Of a stretch of 64,000 nucleotides of DNA, positions 46,289 to 57,668 are shown one piece after another. The notes under the pieces are model-generated. The model made no database searches. It was not told where the DNA came from and worked only from the letters and a program-made list of their open reading frames with translations. The stretch comes from Neisseria sp. 83E34 (GTDB lineage Bacteria; Pseudomonadota; Gammaproteobacteria; Burkholderiales; Neisseriaceae), in contig NZ_LGYH01000005.1 of the NCBI RefSeq assembly GCF_001308015.1, forward strand, positions 157,951 to 221,950, in the 5' to 3' direction. Positions within the stretch are counted from its first letter, which is position 1. Every line of letters begins with the position of its first letter. The position numbers and the translations under genes are program-made.

Positions 46289-46305
46289 TTGTAAATTAAT
46301 TACAA
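46289..46305. promoter_or_regulatory. HexR-type palindrome upstream of pntA
   Basis: TTGTAAATTAATTACAA. On the minus strand it differs at one position of 17 from TTGTAATTAAATTACAA, the consensus I recall for HexR sites in proteobacteria. It lies 56-72 bp before the pntA ATG, in the likely promoter. Confidence 0.55.
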
Positions 46306-46588
46306 AATTTATTTAATTGCTCAAAATTTTGTTACACCTTTGTTATAACGAATTTAGCAGCCGCTGACAATACTTATAGCTGAAAAACTTAATACTTAGC
46401 TAGCCGTAGACAGTATGGATAATCTAGAAAATCGGGGCAATACAGTGGGATATGAATTTTGTAAGCGTTTTAGCTTCCCTATAGCAAATAAACTTAGCTT
46501 TTGCTACAGCGGAAAAGAGAAGTTAAAGAGATGCTCTGCCCATACCAATGTTTAAGGAGATGAACTGTTAAGCATAATTCCAAATAAA

Positions 46589-46621
46589 GATGCCTGTCTG
46601 AAAATTTTCAGACAGGCATCT
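46589..46621 (-). terminator. DUS-pair terminator after the NCS2 permease gene
   Basis: Perfect palindrome of two uptake sequences, 23 bp past the stop. Confidence 0.75.
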
Positions 46622-46643
46622 CTACATGAACAAATCAATTGAA

Positions 46644-47999
46644 TTATGTACCTAAATACCAGAATTTAGCTGCCCACGCCACCGCAACAATCCAAACCAT
46701 CGGCGTCACTTCTTTGGCCCGACCGCAGATCAATTTAATCATAGCATAAGTGATAAAGCCCATTGCAATGCCATCCGCAATAGAATAAGAGAAAGGCATA
46801 AAAATAATGGTAATAAAGGCAGGCGCGGCTTCGGTCATATCGTTCCAATCGATTTCCGTTGCGCTGCGCATCATGTGCACGCCAATATAAAGCAAAGCCG
46901 GGGCAGTAGCAAACGCCGGCACTGCTTTTGCCAGCGGAGAAAACCATAAACATGCCAACATCAACACGCCTACGGTAACGGCTGTCAAGCCGGTTCGGCC
47001 GCCTGCCGCCACACCGGAAGCGCTTTCAATATAAGGCGTGGTAGAAGATGTGCCCAAAGCTGCGCCGGCCACAATAGCAGTAGAATCGGCAAACAAGGCC
47101 TTTTTTAAGCGTGGCAATTTACCGTTTACCAAAAGCCCTGCCCGATGTGATACACCAACCAAAGTACCGGTACTATCAAATAAGTCTACTAAGAAAAACA
47201 CGAAAATTACCGCAATCATACTGCCGTTAAACAGACCATTAAAATCCATCTGCATAAACGTTGGCTCAATGCTCGGAACAGCAGCTATCAGCCCTTCGAA
47301 TTTGGTTAAGCCTAAAGCTGCTGCGATTGCTGTAATTGCTAAAATCGCAAGAATAATCGCACCTTTCACTCGGAAACGATCCAGCATAATGACAAGAAAA
47401 AAACCTAGCAAAGCCAAAATGGGCGGCCAATTAATCATTGTTACTTCAGGATTATCCGGTGAAGGCAGGCGAAATTGCCCCATACCAACCAAAGTGGCCG
47501 GATTATCAACAATCACCCCGGCACCTTTTAACGCAATCAATGCTAAAAACATGCCAATACCTGCCGCAATAGCCATTTTCAGACTCATAGGCAAAGCATT
47601 GACCAACATTTCCCGCACTGTCAGAAAACTGAATACGATAAAAATAATACCCGACATAAACACTGCCGCCAAAGCTACCTGCCAAGGCACCCCCATACCA
47701 TCTACTACGGCGTAAGTAAAATAAGCATTCAAACCCATGCCCGGAGCCAGAGCAATCGGATAATTAGCCAAAGCACCCATGATAAAGCAGCCAATGGCAG
47801 CTGAAATACAAGTGGCCACGAACACCGCGCCAAAATCCATACCGGCGTTAGACAAGGTTAGCGGATTCACAACCACGATATAACACATGGTTAAGAAAGT
47901 GGTTACACCCGCCAATATTTCGGTACGGACATTGGTACCGTTTTCCTTAAGCTTGAATAGTTTTTCAAGCAGATTATTTTGTGAGTCAGTCATAATCAT
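46644..47999 (-). CDS. NCS2 family guanine/hypoxanthine permease
   Basis: The 451-aa product has the AzgA/PbuG layout: NGTNVRTEILAGVTTFLTMCYI near the start, ALAPGMGLNAYFTY (about 83-96), FFLVDLFDSTGTLVGVSHRAGLL and GTSSTTPYIESASGVAAGGRTGLTAV. It has 12-14 membrane segments and takes up purine bases with protons. ATG at 47999 or 47993 is possible; neither has a strong ribosome binding site. Confidence 0.93.
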   Translation of the reverse strand: MIMTDSQNNLLEKLFKLKENGTNVRTEILAGVTTFLTMCYIVVVNPLTLSNAGMDFGAVFVATCISAAIGCFIMGALANYPIALAPGMGLNAYFTYAVVDGMGVPWQVALAAVFMSGIIFIVFSFLTVREMLVNALPMSLKMAIAAGIGMFLALIALKGAGVIVDNPATLVGMGQFRLPSPDNPEVTMINWPPILALLGFFLVIMLDRFRVKGAIILAILAITAIAAALGLTKFEGLIAAVPSIEPTFMQMDFNGLFNGSMIAVIFVFFLVDLFDSTGTLVGVSHRAGLLVNGKLPRLKKALFADSTAIVAGAALGTSSTTPYIESASGVAAGGRTGLTAVTVGVLMLACLWFSPLAKAVPAFATAPALLYIGVHMMRSATEIDWNDMTEAAPAFITIIFMPFSYSIADGIAMGFITYAMIKLICGRAKEVTPMVWIVAVAWAAKFWYLGT

Positions 48000-48033
48000 T
48001 CGATTGAATAAAAGTTAATAAAACACAATGCAG

Positions 48034-48066
48034 AATGCCTGTCTGAAAACTTTTCAGACAGGCATT
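48034..48066 (-). terminator. DUS-pair terminator after miaB
   Basis: Perfect inverted uptake sequences around C, 7 bp past the miaB stop. Confidence 0.75.
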
Positions 48067-48072
48067 AACATA

Positions 48073-49398
48073 TTAAGCCGCCACCATCTCGCCGCGCAAT
48101 GAGAATGTAAATGCTTCGGTAATCTCAAGCTCCACCATCTGGTTAATTAACGCAGGGTCTCCGGTAAAGTTGACAACACGGTTATTCGCTGTACGCGCTT
48201 GTAGCTGGTCGGGATCTTTTTTCGATACGCCTTCAACCAGACAACGCTGGATTGTACCCAACATAGTTTGATTGATACGAGCCGTTTCTTGCTCAATTAC
48301 TTCATTCAAAGCTTCAAGACGACGCACTTTTTCTTCATGCGGCGTTTCATCAGGCAGGTTTGCCGCCGGCGTACCCGGACGCGGACTATAGATAAATACA
48401 AAGCTCAGATCAAAAGCAATATCTTTCACCAGTTTCAAAGTCTGCTCAAATTCCCGCTCAGTTTCCCCTGGAAAACCCACAATAAAATCTGAGCTCAAGC
48501 ACAAATCAGGGCGGATTGCTCGTAATTTTCGGATAATAGACTTATATTCCAAAGCCGTGTAACCGCGCTTCATTGCACTTAACACACGGTCAGAACCACT
48601 CTGAATCGGCAAATGTAAATGCGACACCAATTTTGGCAAGTCTTTATAACATTCAATAATCCTGTCGCTGAATTCACGTGGATGACTCGTGGTAAAACGC
48701 ATCCTCTCAATACCTGGAATTTCATGCACAATCCGCAGCAACATCGCAAAATCACAAATCTCGCCATCGTCCATCAACCCGCGGTAAGCATTCACATTTT
48801 GCCCCAGCAAGTTAATCTCTTTCACACCCTGCTGAGCCAAATTAGCAATCTCGGTTAACACATCGTTTAAAGGACGCGAAAACTCCTCTCCGCGCGTATA
48901 AGGGACCACACAGAAAGAACAGTATTTCGAACACCCCTCCATAATGGAAACAAATGCCGAACCACCTTCAACCCGTGCAGGCGGCAAATGGTCAAACTTC
49001 TCAATTTCAGGAAAGGAAATATCAACTTGAGATTTGCCAGTTTCTTTCTTATCATCAATCATTTGCGGTAAACGATGCAGTGTTTGCGGCCCAAACACAA
49101 CATCAACAAAAGGAGCACGCTTAACAATCGCCTCACCTTCTTGCGAAGCAACGCACCCGCCCACGCCAATAATCAAATTAGGATTCTTTTCTTTTAAAGG
49201 TCTTACTCGCCCTAAATCCGAGAATACTTTCTCTTGTGCTTTTTCCCGAACGGAACAGGTATTGAACAGAATAATATCTGCCTCATCAGCATTATCAGTT
49301 TGTTCTAAATCTTCACCCTCAGCCAAAACAGACAGCATTTTTTCACTATCGTATTCATTCATTTGGCAACCAAAAGTACGGATAAATACTTTTTTCAT
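48073..49398 (-). CDS. miaB: tRNA-2-methylthio-N6-dimethylallyladenosine synthase
   Basis: The 441-aa product has the MTTase N-terminal cysteines C11 ([14 protein letters not shown]), C48 ([10 protein letters not shown]) and [11 protein letters not shown], the radical [11 protein letters not shown] motif (after MEGC), and a C-terminal TRAM domain. It adds the methylthio group to A37 of tRNAs. A weak leader precedes the ATG. The gene is slightly AT-richer than the left half of the window. Confidence 0.97.
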   Translation of the reverse strand: MKKVFIRTFGCQMNEYDSEKMLSVLAEGEDLEQTDNADEADIILFNTCSVREKAQEKVFSDLGRVRPLKEKNPNLIIGVGGCVASQEGEAIVKRAPFVDVVFGPQTLHRLPQMIDDKKETGKSQVDISFPEIEKFDHLPPARVEGGSAFVSIMEGCSKYCSFCVVPYTRGEEFSRPLNDVLTEIANLAQQGVKEINLLGQNVNAYRGLMDDGEICDFAMLLRIVHEIPGIERMRFTTSHPREFSDRIIECYKDLPKLVSHLHLPIQSGSDRVLSAMKRGYTALEYKSIIRKLRAIRPDLCLSSDFIVGFPGETEREFEQTLKLVKDIAFDLSFVFIYSPRPGTPAANLPDETPHEEKVRRLEALNEVIEQETARINQTMLGTIQRCLVEGVSKKDPDQLQARTANNRVVNFTGDPALINQMVELEITEAFTFSLRGEMVAA

Positions 49399-49772
49399 AA
49401 TAAGGTTCTACTTTCTTCAGGTAACCCGTAATCGCGGGGCTGACTAACTTAAAAAACTATTCACTTGTAAAAACGCCATAAACTTAATTGGCGTTATAAA
49501 ATTTTATTTTGAAAATTCAGATTCTTTTCCATTCAGTATGAAATATTCAGTCTCATAGTTATCGCCTCAACTCTTTTAGACAGGCCTTAAAGCTTATAAC
49601 AATTAAACTCAATAACCAGCACAAAACTGCCAGCCATATAAAAATCAAAACTAATCAAAATATTAAGGACCGAATTCCATAATAAAACAATATGGATTTC
49701 AGTCCTTTTTCATGTCAACTACCTAAGTATAGGTTGAAAGTTAACAGCATTAATTGATACAACTTATAACAA
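49399..49772. other. Gap between miaB and rplQ
   Basis: About 370 AT-rich bp holding a hairpin terminator for the rplQ operon and an imperfect uptake sequence near 49575. No gene seen. Confidence 0.6.
49672..49708 (-). terminator. Terminator of the rplQ-end ribosomal operon
   Basis: Stem of GGACTGAAATCCAT (minus strand) with its near-complement around a 9-11-base loop; about 65 bp past rplQ. It is not a DUS pair. Confidence 0.65.
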
Positions 49773-50147
49773 TTATTCAGCAGCCTCTGCCGCTTTGTCT
49801 ACCAATTCAACCAAAGCAAGAGGAGCATTGTCGCCTTTACGGAAACCGTATTTCAGGATGCGCACATAGCCACCATTACGGCTAGCAAAACGCGGACCTA
49901 AATCATCAAACAGTTTAACAACAACATCACGATCACGAGTGCGGTTGAATGCTAAACGACGGTTGGCCAAAGAAGGCTTCTTACCCAAAGTAATCAGGGG
50001 TTCAACAACACGGCGCAATTCTTTAGCCTTAGGCAAAGTAGTCACAATTGTTTCATGTGACAGTAAAGAATTCGCCATATTGCGCAACATTGCAGCACGG
50101 TGGCTGCTGGTACGGTTTAATTTACGGTTACCATTACGATGACGCAT
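49773..50147 (-). CDS. rplQ: 50S ribosomal protein L17
   Basis: The 124-aa product starts [20 protein letters not shown], the L17 signature, and has [22 protein letters not shown]. It is a primary rRNA-binding protein of the large subunit. It closes the leftward rpoA operon, 24 bp after rpoA. AAAGGAT precedes the ATG. Confidence 0.98.
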   Translation of the reverse strand: MRHRNGNRKLNRTSSHRAAMLRNMANSLLSHETIVTTLPKAKELRRVVEPLITLGKKPSLANRRLAFNRTRDRDVVVKLFDDLGPRFASRNGGYVRILKYGFRKGDNAPLALVELVDKAAEAAE

Positions 50148-50171
50148 GTCATTATCCTTTAATATTTAAAC

Positions 50172-51155
50172 TTACGGCTTTTCCAATCCAACAGGAGGCC
50201 AAGCTTCTAGTTTAGAACCCAACGTCAAGCCTTTGGATGCCAATACTTCTTTAATTTCATTCAAAGATTTACGACCCAAATTTGGAGTTTTTAATAACTC
50301 AGTTTCAGTACGTTGGATTAAATCACCAATATAATAAATATCTTCAGCTTTTAAGCAGTTAGCCGAACGCACCGTCAGTTCCAAATCGTCAACCGGTCTA
50401 AGTAGAATAGGATCAATAGGTGGAGCTTTCTCCTCAACCTCTTCTACCGAAGTCCCTTGCAAATCAGCAAAAATAGACATTTGGTCAATCAAAATGCGAG
50501 CAGCACTACGGATTGCTTCCTCTGGATCCAAAGAACCGTTTGTTTCTATATCCAGAACTAAACGATCTAAATCCGTACGTTGTTCAACCCTTGCAGCTTC
50601 TACATCAAAACTAACTCGACTGATAGGCGAAAAGCTCGCATCCAGTTGAATAGAACCAATCCTGTTATCATCACGCCCTGCTCGACGACCAGAAACAGAT
50701 TGATAGCCACGCCCTTGTTCAACTTTGATTTCCATGTCAATGCTACCTGCACTAGCCAAGTGACAAATCACATGATCAGGATTAATAATTTCTACATCAT
50801 GTGGTAAATCAATATCACCAGCCAAAACCGGACCAGCACCCGACTTCTTCAAAGTCAATAGAACTTCACTACGGCCATGGAGCTTAAACACAATACCTTT
50901 AATGTTCAGGAGAATATCAACAACATCTTCCTGAACACCATCTAAAGTAGAATATTCGTGTAATACCCCGGCAATAGTAACTTCAGTAGGCGCGAAACCA
51001 TTCATGGACGACAGTAAGATACGGCGCAAAGCATTACCTAAAGTATGACCGAAACCGCGCTCAAAAGGCTGCATAGATACTTTTGCTCTAGTTGCAGATA
51101 AGGTATCTACATCAATTTGACGAGGTTTCAAAAATTCGGAAGTGCTATTTTGCAT
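50172..51155 (-). CDS. rpoA: RNA polymerase alpha subunit
   Basis: The 327-aa product has the alpha N-terminal domain ([22 protein letters not shown] pattern as [12 protein letters not shown]) and a C-terminal domain ([21 protein letters not shown] and [19 protein letters not shown]). It sets up polymerase assembly and binds UP elements and activators. It follows rpsD by 25 bp, in the usual order. Confidence 0.99.
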   Translation of the reverse strand: MQNSTSEFLKPRQIDVDTLSATRAKVSMQPFERGFGHTLGNALRRILLSSMNGFAPTEVTIAGVLHEYSTLDGVQEDVVDILLNIKGIVFKLHGRSEVLLTLKKSGAGPVLAGDIDLPHDVEIINPDHVICHLASAGSIDMEIKVEQGRGYQSVSGRRAGRDDNRIGSIQLDASFSPISRVSFDVEAARVEQRTDLDRLVLDIETNGSLDPEEAIRSAARILIDQMSIFADLQGTSVEEVEEKAPPIDPILLRPVDDLELTVRSANCLKAEDIYYIGDLIQRTETELLKTPNLGRKSLNEIKEVLASKGLTLGSKLEAWPPVGLEKP

Positions 51156-51180
51156 TTAACTGTCCCTCACAGAGCTAGTA

Positions 51181-51801
51181 TTATTTAGAGTAAAACTCAA
51201 CCACTAGCTGTTCATTAATATCGCCATACAGCTCAGATCGATCTGGCATATTTTTAAATATACCTTCCATCTTGCCTGCATCCACAGAAACCCAGCTCGG
51301 CAGACCGATTTGTTCTGCCAATCCTAATGCTTCTTGAATACGAACTTGCTTTTTAGCTTTTTCACGTACAGCAACTACATCACCTGGTTTGACTTGGCAT
51401 GAAGGAACATTTACAACCTGTCCATTAACAGTAATTGCTTTATGCGATACCAATTGACGTGCTTCCGCACGGGTAGAACCAAAACCCATACGATACACAA
51501 CATTATCTAAGCGAGATTCCAACAATTGGAGCAATAGCTCACCTGTAGAACCTTTACGACGTGAAGCTTCTGCAAAATAACGACGGAATTGACGTTCTAA
51601 CACACCATAAATACGGCGGATTTTTTGCTTCTCACGTAATTGCAAACCATAGTCAGATAAACGAGGTTTCTTGGCACCATGCTGACCAGGAGCAGAATCA
51701 ATTTTACATTTAGACTCCAAAGAGCGACGTGCACTCTTCAGAAACAAATCAGTGCCTTCACGGCGAGCTAATTTACATTTAGGGCCGGTATAACGTGCCA
51801 T
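51181..51801 (-). CDS. rpsD: 30S ribosomal protein S4
   Basis: The 206-aa product starts [20 protein letters not shown] and has the S4 RNA-binding domain ([32 protein letters not shown]). It is an assembly initiator and, in many bacteria, the autoregulator of this operon. Confidence 0.98.
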   Translation of the reverse strand: MARYTGPKCKLARREGTDLFLKSARRSLESKCKIDSAPGQHGAKKPRLSDYGLQLREKQKIRRIYGVLERQFRRYFAEASRRKGSTGELLLQLLESRLDNVVYRMGFGSTRAEARQLVSHKAITVNGQVVNVPSCQVKPGDVVAVREKAKKQVRIQEALGLAEQIGLPSWVSVDAGKMEGIFKNMPDRSELYGDINEQLVVEFYSK

Positions 51802-51819
51802 GTTTCAATCACTCCAAAA

Positions 51820-52215
51820 TTAAATACGACGTTTTTTAGGCGGACGGCAACCATTGTGGGGCAATGGAGTAACGTCAGTAATACTGGTAATTTTGAAACC
51901 CAGAGCATTCAATGCACGCACAGAAGATTCACGACCAGGCCCAGGACCTTTAATACGAATTTCCAAATTTTTTACGCCATACTCTTGGGCAACTTTACCA
52001 GCTGCTTCTGCTGCCACTTGAGCAGCAAACGGTGTACTTTTACGTGAACCTTTAAAACCAGCGCCCCCAGAGGTAGCCCAAGACAATGCATTGCCCTGAC
52101 GGTCGGTGATAGTAATGATGGTATTGTTAAAAGATGCATGAACATGCACAATACCTTCACTCACAGTTTTACGTACTTTTTTACGTACACGCGAAGCTGT
52201 GTTTGCTTTAGCCAT
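51820..52215 (-). CDS. rpsK: 30S ribosomal protein S11
   Basis: The 131-aa product has [20 protein letters not shown] and ends [16 protein letters not shown], the S11 C-terminal signature. It forms part of the platform around the E site. Confidence 0.98.
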   Translation of the reverse strand: MAKANTASRVRKKVRKTVSEGIVHVHASFNNTIITITDRQGNALSWATSGGAGFKGSRKSTPFAAQVAAEAAGKVAQEYGVKNLEIRIKGPGPGRESSVRALNALGFKITSITDVTPLPHNGCRPPKKRRI

Positions 52216-52235
52216 CTAAATTAATCCTTAAAAAA

Positions 52236-52598
52236 TTATTTCTTACCTGCAATAGCTTTACGTGGGCCTTTGCGAGTTCTAGCATTCGTGCGAGTACGCT
52301 GACCACGACAAGGCAAACCACGACGATGACGGAAGCCACGATAGCAACCCATATCCATCAATCGCTTGATACTCATTGTTACTTCACGACGCAAATCACC
52401 TTCAATTTCATATTTGCTAACTTGCTCACGCAAAGCTTCCAATTGAGTTTCGTCTAAATCTTTTACTTTAGTGCTAGCAGATACTCCTGCAGCTTCGCAA
52501 ATCAATTTAGCACGAGTAGATCCAATACCGTAAATAGCTTGTAAGCCAATAACGATGTGGGAATTATTAGGGATATTTACCCCTGCAATACGAGCCAT
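52236..52598 (-). CDS. rpsM: 30S ribosomal protein S13
   Basis: The 120-aa product starts [20 protein letters not shown] and ends [23 protein letters not shown]. It contacts tRNA in the P site and the large subunit. Confidence 0.98.
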   Translation of the reverse strand: MARIAGVNIPNNSHIVIGLQAIYGIGSTRAKLICEAAGVSASTKVKDLDETQLEALREQVSKYEIEGDLRREVTMSIKRLMDMGCYRGFRHRRGLPCRGQRTRTNARTRKGPRKAIAGKK

Positions 52599-52657
52599 AT
52601 TTATTTCCTCTAAGGCAAAAACTCGTCACTATACCATAAAATCCTTAAGCCTAGAAA

Positions 52658-52771
52658 TTAACCTTGGCGTTGTTTATGACGAGGATCTGTACAAATTACA
52701 CGAACTACACGGTTACGTCGAATAACCTTACAGTTGCGACAAATTTTTTTAACAGACGGCTGAACGCGCAT
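52658..52771 (-). CDS. rpmJ: 50S ribosomal protein L36
   Basis: A 37-codon gene: [20 protein letters not shown] and so on, ending KQRQG. It has the zinc ribbon ligands C11, C14, C27 and H32. It was found by reading between rpsM and infA. Confidence 0.96.
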   Translation of the reverse strand: MRVQPSVKKICRNCKVIRRNRVVRVICTDPRHKQRQG

Positions 52772-52792
52772 CATTAGTTCCTTTCATCAAGA

Positions 52793-53011
52793 TTACCGTG
52801 TTCTAAAAACAATTCGAGCACGAGTTAAATCATAAGGGGTCAGCTCAACAGTTACTTTATCTCCCGGAGAAATTCGTATGTAATGCATACGCATTTTTCC
52901 CGAAATATGACCTAACACCACATGATCATTTTCAAGCTTTACTTTAAAAGTAGCATTGGGTAAAGTTTCTAAAATCTCACCCTGCATTTGTATAGTATCT
53001 TCTTTAGCCAT
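52793..53011 (-). CDS. infA: Translation initiation factor IF-1
   Basis: The 72-aa product is a single S1-like OB fold, [20 protein letters not shown] to [16 protein letters not shown]. It blocks the A site during initiation. It lies between secY and rpmJ, an order typical of this group. Confidence 0.98.
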   Translation of the reverse strand: MAKEDTIQMQGEILETLPNATFKVKLENDHVVLGHISGKMRMHYIRISPGDKVTVELTPYDLTRARIVFRTR

Positions 53012-53014
53012 TTT

Positions 53015-54307
53015 TTACTTACGAGATAAAGACTTCATATTAAAATGCTCATACCGTTCAGTCATCTTATAGGAAGCGATTTGAGTGCTAAAATCCATGG
53101 TTACAACCACCAGAATCAATAAAGACGTACCACCCAAATAAAATGGGATATTAACCTTTAAAGTTAAAAGTTCCGGCAATAAACAAATACTTGTTATATA
53201 AAGTGCACCAAAAAAAGTTAAGCGCATTACAAGTTTTTCTAGATAATTAGCAGTCTGTTCACCTGGTCTGATGTTAGGAATAAAAGCACCACTTTTCTTC
53301 AAATTTTCCGCCATTTCTTTTGGAGAAAAAACGAGAGCTGTATAAAAATAACAGAAAAATATAATCAAAAAGGAGAATAATAATAAATACAAAGTCTGCC
53401 CATGACCTAACATTGACACCAATTGCGTCAACCAAGTTTCATTTTGGTTATTGCCAAGCCAACTTCCTATTGTTGCAGGAAACATGATTAGACTGGATGC
53501 GAATATCGGAGGAATTACCCCTGACATATTCAATTTAAATGGCATATGGGTATTTTGTCCGCCAATTACTTGCCTTTTTGCATAATGAATAGGCACTTTT
53601 CTTAATGCGCTCTCAAAACATACAACAATATAAACTAGGAAAATAACTCCCAATCCAATACCAATAACTTGCAGCACACCAGTAGAGTCATTATTTAATA
53701 ATGCAAATAATTGTTTTATTCCTGAAGGGATACCTGCAGCAATACCTGCGGTGATAATCAAAGAAATACCATTACCAATACCTCGCTCAGTCATTTGTTC
53801 ACCTAGCCACATCAAGAACATAGTTCCACCAACCAAACAAACTATTGTTGAGATATAAAACTCAAATTTAGAAACAATGACTAAATTTTCTTGGCTATAA
53901 ACCAAACTTGCGACACCAATACTCTGCAAGGTAGCCAATAAAACTGTACCAATTCGCGTGTATTTAGTAATAACTCTTCTACCAGCATCACCTTCTTTTT
54001 TCAAAGACTTTAAAGAAGGTAATATTTCAGACGCCAATTGCATTACAATTGACGCTGAAATATAGGGCATGATACCAATTGCAAATATACTAAAACGTTC
54101 CAAGGACCCACCCGAAAACATATTTAGCATACCGAGTATTCCAGTGCTTTGATTTTGATAAGCCTTAGCAAGAATAGCTGCATCGACACCTGGTACAGGT
54201 ATATGAGTACCAATTCTATAAATAATTAGTGCCCCCAGTAAAAATAATAATCTATTTTTCAAATCATTAAATTTTACAGAACCTGATTTAGATTGTTGAT
54301 AAGCCAA
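53015..54307 (-). CDS. secY: Preprotein translocase subunit SecY
   Basis: The 430-aa product has ten membrane helices; conserved are LGIMPYISASIVMQL (as AIGIMPYISAS), GIGNGISLIITAGI and FFCYFYTALVFSPKEMAENLKKSGAFIPNIRPG. It forms the protein-conducting channel. Stop and infA start are 3 bp apart. Confidence 0.98.
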   Translation of the reverse strand: MAYQQSKSGSVKFNDLKNRLLFLLGALIIYRIGTHIPVPGVDAAILAKAYQNQSTGILGMLNMFSGGSLERFSIFAIGIMPYISASIVMQLASEILPSLKSLKKEGDAGRRVITKYTRIGTVLLATLQSIGVASLVYSQENLVIVSKFEFYISTIVCLVGGTMFLMWLGEQMTERGIGNGISLIITAGIAAGIPSGIKQLFALLNNDSTGVLQVIGIGLGVIFLVYIVVCFESALRKVPIHYAKRQVIGGQNTHMPFKLNMSGVIPPIFASSLIMFPATIGSWLGNNQNETWLTQLVSMLGHGQTLYLLLFSFLIIFFCYFYTALVFSPKEMAENLKKSGAFIPNIRPGEQTANYLEKLVMRLTFFGALYITSICLLPELLTLKVNIPFYLGGTSLLILVVVTMDFSTQIASYKMTERYEHFNMKSLSRK

Positions 54308-54318
54308 TTTACTAAACC

Positions 54319-54753
54319 TTACTCTTCTACTTTACCACCAGCAGCCTCGATTGCAATCTTAGCGCCCTGAGTCACTCTAATACCTTTTAAATAAACACTT
54401 TTTTTGATCTCTCCTGAAGCGATCACTTTTACAGCTGTGCTATTTAAGGGAATTAGTCCGGCTTGTTTCAGAACCAACAAATCAATTTCCTGAACTGCAA
54501 TTAAATTCAGCTCATTCAATCGAACTTCTACCGAGAGTCCGGCAGTTAGTGATTTAAAACCACGCTTAGGTAAACGACGTTGTAACGGCATTTGTCCACC
54601 TTCAAAGCCTGTCTTATGAAAACCACCTGATCTGCTCTTCTGGCCTTTATGGCCTCGACCACAAGTTTTACCTAAACCACTACCAATACCACGACCAACT
54701 CTACGTTTCGCATGTGTAGCACCTTTGGCAGGTTGAATAGTATTCAATAACAT
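54319..54753 (-). CDS. rplO: 50S ribosomal protein L15
   Basis: The 144-aa product starts [20 protein letters not shown] and has [25 protein letters not shown], the basic glycine-rich extension of L15. It lies between rpmD and secY. Confidence 0.98.
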   Translation of the reverse strand: MLLNTIQPAKGATHAKRRVGRGIGSGLGKTCGRGHKGQKSRSGGFHKTGFEGGQMPLQRRLPKRGFKSLTAGLSVEVRLNELNLIAVQEIDLLVLKQAGLIPLNSTAVKVIASGEIKKSVYLKGIRVTQGAKIAIEAAGGKVEE

Positions 54754-54939
54754 TTAAGACTCCACTTTTAAAAGGTAACTTACCTTATTAATCATACCGC
54801 GATTTTCTGGAGTATCTAAAACTTCAACAGTATGTTCACGATGGCGCAATCCTAAGCCTCGAACACAATTACGATGAGAGCCGATTGTACCAATTAAACT
54901 TTTTACTAGTGTTACTTTAATTTTTTTCTGCTCAGTCAT
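54754..54939 (-). CDS. rpmD: 50S ribosomal protein L30
   Basis: From ATG at 54939 the product is 61 aa ([20 protein letters not shown]). The three codons upstream (54948) overlap the end of rpsE and are not likely used. Confidence 0.96.
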   Translation of the reverse strand: MTEQKKIKVTLVKSLIGTIGSHRNCVRGLGLRHREHTVEVLDTPENRGMINKVSYLLKVES

Positions 54940-54944
54940 CATTC

Positions 54945-55451
54945 TCACCCAGAAATCTCTTCTACTGTTAAACCACGTTTAGCTGCAATTTCAGCAGGGG
55001 TATATAACTTAGACAAACCATCCAAGGTTGCCCGAACTATATTATAAGGATTCGTTGAACCGTGGACTTTTGCAGATATGTTATGAATACCCATTGCATC
55101 AAAAATCAAACGCATTGGACCACCAGCTTTTACACCACTACCTTCTTTAGCAGGTTGCATAAAAACACGAGTTGCTCCGTGTTTACCTATCACTTCATGA
55201 TGAATAGTTCCATCTTTTAAAGGAACTTTAATCATTGAACGACGAGCTTGATCCATTGCCTTCTGGACAGCAACAGGTACTTCACGTGACTTACCTTTAC
55301 CCATACCAATACGGCCATCACCATCGCCAACAACAGTTAGTGCAGAAAAGGCCATAATTCGACCACCCTTCACTACTTTGGTTACACGATTAACAGCTAC
55401 CATTTTTTCAATTAAGCCGTCGCCGCGCTCTTCTGTATCATGTTTTGCCAT
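54945..55451 (-). CDS. rpsE: 30S ribosomal protein S5
   Basis: The 168-aa product has the S5 double-stranded RNA-binding fold ([20 protein letters not shown]) and the C-terminal GST-like domain ([11 protein letters not shown]). It sits in the decoding-fidelity region. Confidence 0.98.
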   Translation of the reverse strand: MAKHDTEERGDGLIEKMVAVNRVTKVVKGGRIMAFSALTVVGDGDGRIGMGKGKSREVPVAVQKAMDQARRSMIKVPLKDGTIHHEVIGKHGATRVFMQPAKEGSGVKAGGPMRLIFDAMGIHNISAKVHGSTNPYNIVRATLDGLSKLYTPAEIAAKRGLTVEEISG

Positions 55452-55479
55452 GTCTCAGATCTCCAAAATCCTTTAATCT

Positions 55480-55833
55480 TTAGAAACTCAAACCATTCTC
55501 ACGAGCTGCTTCTGCCAATGCTTTAACTCGACCATGATATTGAAAACCAGATCTATCAAAAGCAACCACATCAATACCAGCTGTTTTAGCTTTTTGCGCA
55601 ATACGTTTACCAATAAATGCCGCAGCTTCAATATTTGAGCTTGATTTCAATTCTTTCCGAACATCAGCCTCTAAAGTGGATGCCGATGCCAGCACTTGAC
55701 CGCCATCAGAGCTAATTACTTGAGCGTAAATATGGTTATTTGTACGGAAAACGCACAATCTAACAATTTTTAAATCCGCAATTCTCGCACGTGTTTTTCG
55801 AGCACGGCGGAGTCTTGTTGCATGTTTATCCAT
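55480..55833 (-). CDS. rplR: 50S ribosomal protein L18
   Basis: The 117-aa product has [20 protein letters not shown] and [24 protein letters not shown], the 5S rRNA-binding L18. Confidence 0.98.
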   Translation of the reverse strand: MDKHATRLRRARKTRARIADLKIVRLCVFRTNNHIYAQVISSDGGQVLASASTLEADVRKELKSSSNIEAAAFIGKRIAQKAKTAGIDVVAFDRSGFQYHGRVKALAEAARENGLSF

Positions 55834-55847
55834 TAATGGAACCTCAA

Positions 55848-56381
55848 TTATTTCTTCTTGGCTTCTTTCATCACAACCACTTCACCCACATAACGAACCC
55901 CTTTACCTTTGTAAGGCTCAGGTGGACGAAACGCGCGAATTTCAGCCGCTACTTGACCAACAACTTGCTTATTAGCACCATTCAATACAATTTCTGTTTG
56001 AGTCGGTGTTTGAACTGTAACACCCTCTGGCATCTCATAATTGATTGGATGAGAGAAACCTAATGATAAATTTAAAACTTTACCTTGAGCTTGCGCTCTA
56101 TAACCAACACCGATCAATTGTAACTTCTTTTCAAAACCCTCAGAAACGCCCTTTACCATGTTAGCAACTAATGCACGAACGGTACCAGACATCGCACGGG
56201 AATGTTTACTGTTATTAGCAGCAACAAAAGTTAACTGGTTGTTATTCAATTCAACCTTTACTTCGTCACCCAAAGGAAATGATAATTCACCATTTTTACC
56301 CTTGACAGTCAAAACATCTGTTCCAAATTTAATTTCTACGCCAGTTGGAACAGTTACTGGATTTTTTGCTACGCGAGACAT
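55848..56381 (-). CDS. rplF: 50S ribosomal protein L6
   Basis: From ATG at 56381 ([17 protein letters not shown]) the product is 177 aa and ends [22 protein letters not shown]. The longer frame to 56414 is not supported. Confidence 0.97.
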   Translation of the reverse strand: MSRVAKNPVTVPTGVEIKFGTDVLTVKGKNGELSFPLGDEVKVELNNNQLTFVAANNSKHSRAMSGTVRALVANMVKGVSEGFEKKLQLIGVGYRAQAQGKVLNLSLGFSHPINYEMPEGVTVQTPTQTEIVLNGANKQVVGQVAAEIRAFRPPEPYKGKGVRYVGEVVVMKEAKKK

Positions 56382-56398
56382 CTTAAGAATTCTCCCTG

Positions 56399-56791
56399 TT
56401 ATGCAACTACACACAATAACTCACCACCAACACCAGCAGCGCGAGCTTTACGGTCAGTCATAACTCCCTTTGAGGTACTAATAATAGCAACCCCTAACCC
56501 ATTCATAACAGTCGGAATTTCACCAGAACCTTTATATACCCGCAATCCAGGTCTTGAAACTCTTTTAATTTGTTCTATAACTGGTCTACCTGCATAATAT
56601 TTCAACTGAATTTCAAGCACCTGTTTTAAATCACCTAAAACAGAATAACTTTCAATATAGCCTTCCTCTTGTAAAACTTTTGCAATCGCACATTTTAGTT
56701 TAGAAGATGGCATCGAAACAGCAGCTTTGTTAGCACGCTGAGCATTACGGATACGAGTTAACATATCGGAAATAGGATCATGCATACTCAT
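56399..56791 (-). CDS. rpsH: 30S ribosomal protein S8
   Basis: The 130-aa product, [20 protein letters not shown], ends [20 protein letters not shown]8 binds 16S rRNA and represses the spc operon in E. coli. Confidence 0.98.
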   Translation of the reverse strand: MSMHDPISDMLTRIRNAQRANKAAVSMPSSKLKCAIAKVLQEEGYIESYSVLGDLKQVLEIQLKYYAGRPVIEQIKRVSRPGLRVYKGSGEIPTVMNGLGVAIISTSKGVMTDRKARAAGVGGELLCVVA

Positions 56792-56805
56792 TTAATTCTC
56801 TCCTA

Positions 56806-57111
56806 TTACCAGCTGGCTTTAATAACACCTGGGATTTCGCCACGCATAGCAATTTCCCGGATTTTAATACGGCCCAAGCCGAATTTACGAAATGTTCCGC
56901 GGGGGCGGCCAGTAATCGCACAACGACGACGCTGACGAACTGGTGCAGCATTACGCGGAATAGTTTGCAGTTTCAAACGAGCCTCGAAGCGTTCTTCATC
57001 AGCAGCTTGAGCATCATTAATGACTGCAAAAATAGCTGCACGCTTAGCAGCATATTTTTTAGCTAACGCAATACGTTTAGCTTCTCGATTAATTAGTGCC
57101 TTTTTAGCCAT
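56806..57111 (-). CDS. rpsN: 30S ribosomal protein S14 (zinc-free form)
   Basis: From ATG at 57111 ([20 protein letters not shown]) the product is 101 aa with no CxxC pairs, the C-minus form of S14. Confidence 0.97.
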   Translation of the reverse strand: MAKKALINREAKRIALAKKYAAKRAAIFAVINDAQAADEERFEARLKLQTIPRNAAPVRQRRRCAITGRPRGTFRKFGLGRIKIREIAMRGEIPGVIKASW

Positions 57112-57113
57112 GA

Positions 57114-57653
57114 TCATCCTTTAAACGGAAACTTAAACAGTGATAATAATGCCTTAGCTTCATCATCAGTTTTAGCAGTAGTAGTGATCGTAATATTCAA
57201 CCCACGCAAAGCATCAATCTTATCATATTCAATTTCAGGAAAAATGATTTGTTCACGCACACCCATATTATAGTTACCACGACCATCAAATGACTTACCA
57301 CTCACTCCACGAAAATCGCGCACACGTGGCAAAGCAATAGTAACCAACCGGTCAAGAAATTCAAACATTTGACCACGACGCAAGGTTACCTTACACCCAA
57401 CTGGATAACCATCACGTATCTTAAAGCCAGCAATAGACTTTCTAGCCACAGTCACTACAGGCCTTTGCCCTGCAATCTTTTCTAAATCAGCAACGGCATG
57501 TTCCATTACTTTTTTATCAGCAACAGCCTCACCAACCCCCATATTTAAAGTTATCTTTTCAATACGGGGAACTTCCATAATTGACTTATACCCAAATTGC
57601 TTTGTTAACTCAGGCACTACTACATCAGTATAATAATCTTTCAAACGAGCCAT
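57114..57653 (-). CDS. rplE: 50S ribosomal protein L5
   Basis: The 179-aa product has [20 protein letters not shown] and [21 protein letters not shown]. It binds 5S rRNA. The start of rpsN lies 2 bp downstream. Confidence 0.98.
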   Translation of the reverse strand: MARLKDYYTDVVVPELTKQFGYKSIMEVPRIEKITLNMGVGEAVADKKVMEHAVADLEKIAGQRPVVTVARKSIAGFKIRDGYPVGCKVTLRRGQMFEFLDRLVTIALPRVRDFRGVSGKSFDGRGNYNMGVREQIIFPEIEYDKIDALRGLNITITTTAKTDDEAKALLSLFKFPFKG

Positions 57654-57668
57654 CTTAACTACAACTCC

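Larger units (their letters stand above)
46234..46643. other. Upstream region of pntA
   Basis: About 410 AT-rich bp holding the pntA promoter, a HexR-type palindrome (46289-46305) and the DUS pair that ends the NCS2 gene. No gene seen. Confidence 0.6.
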
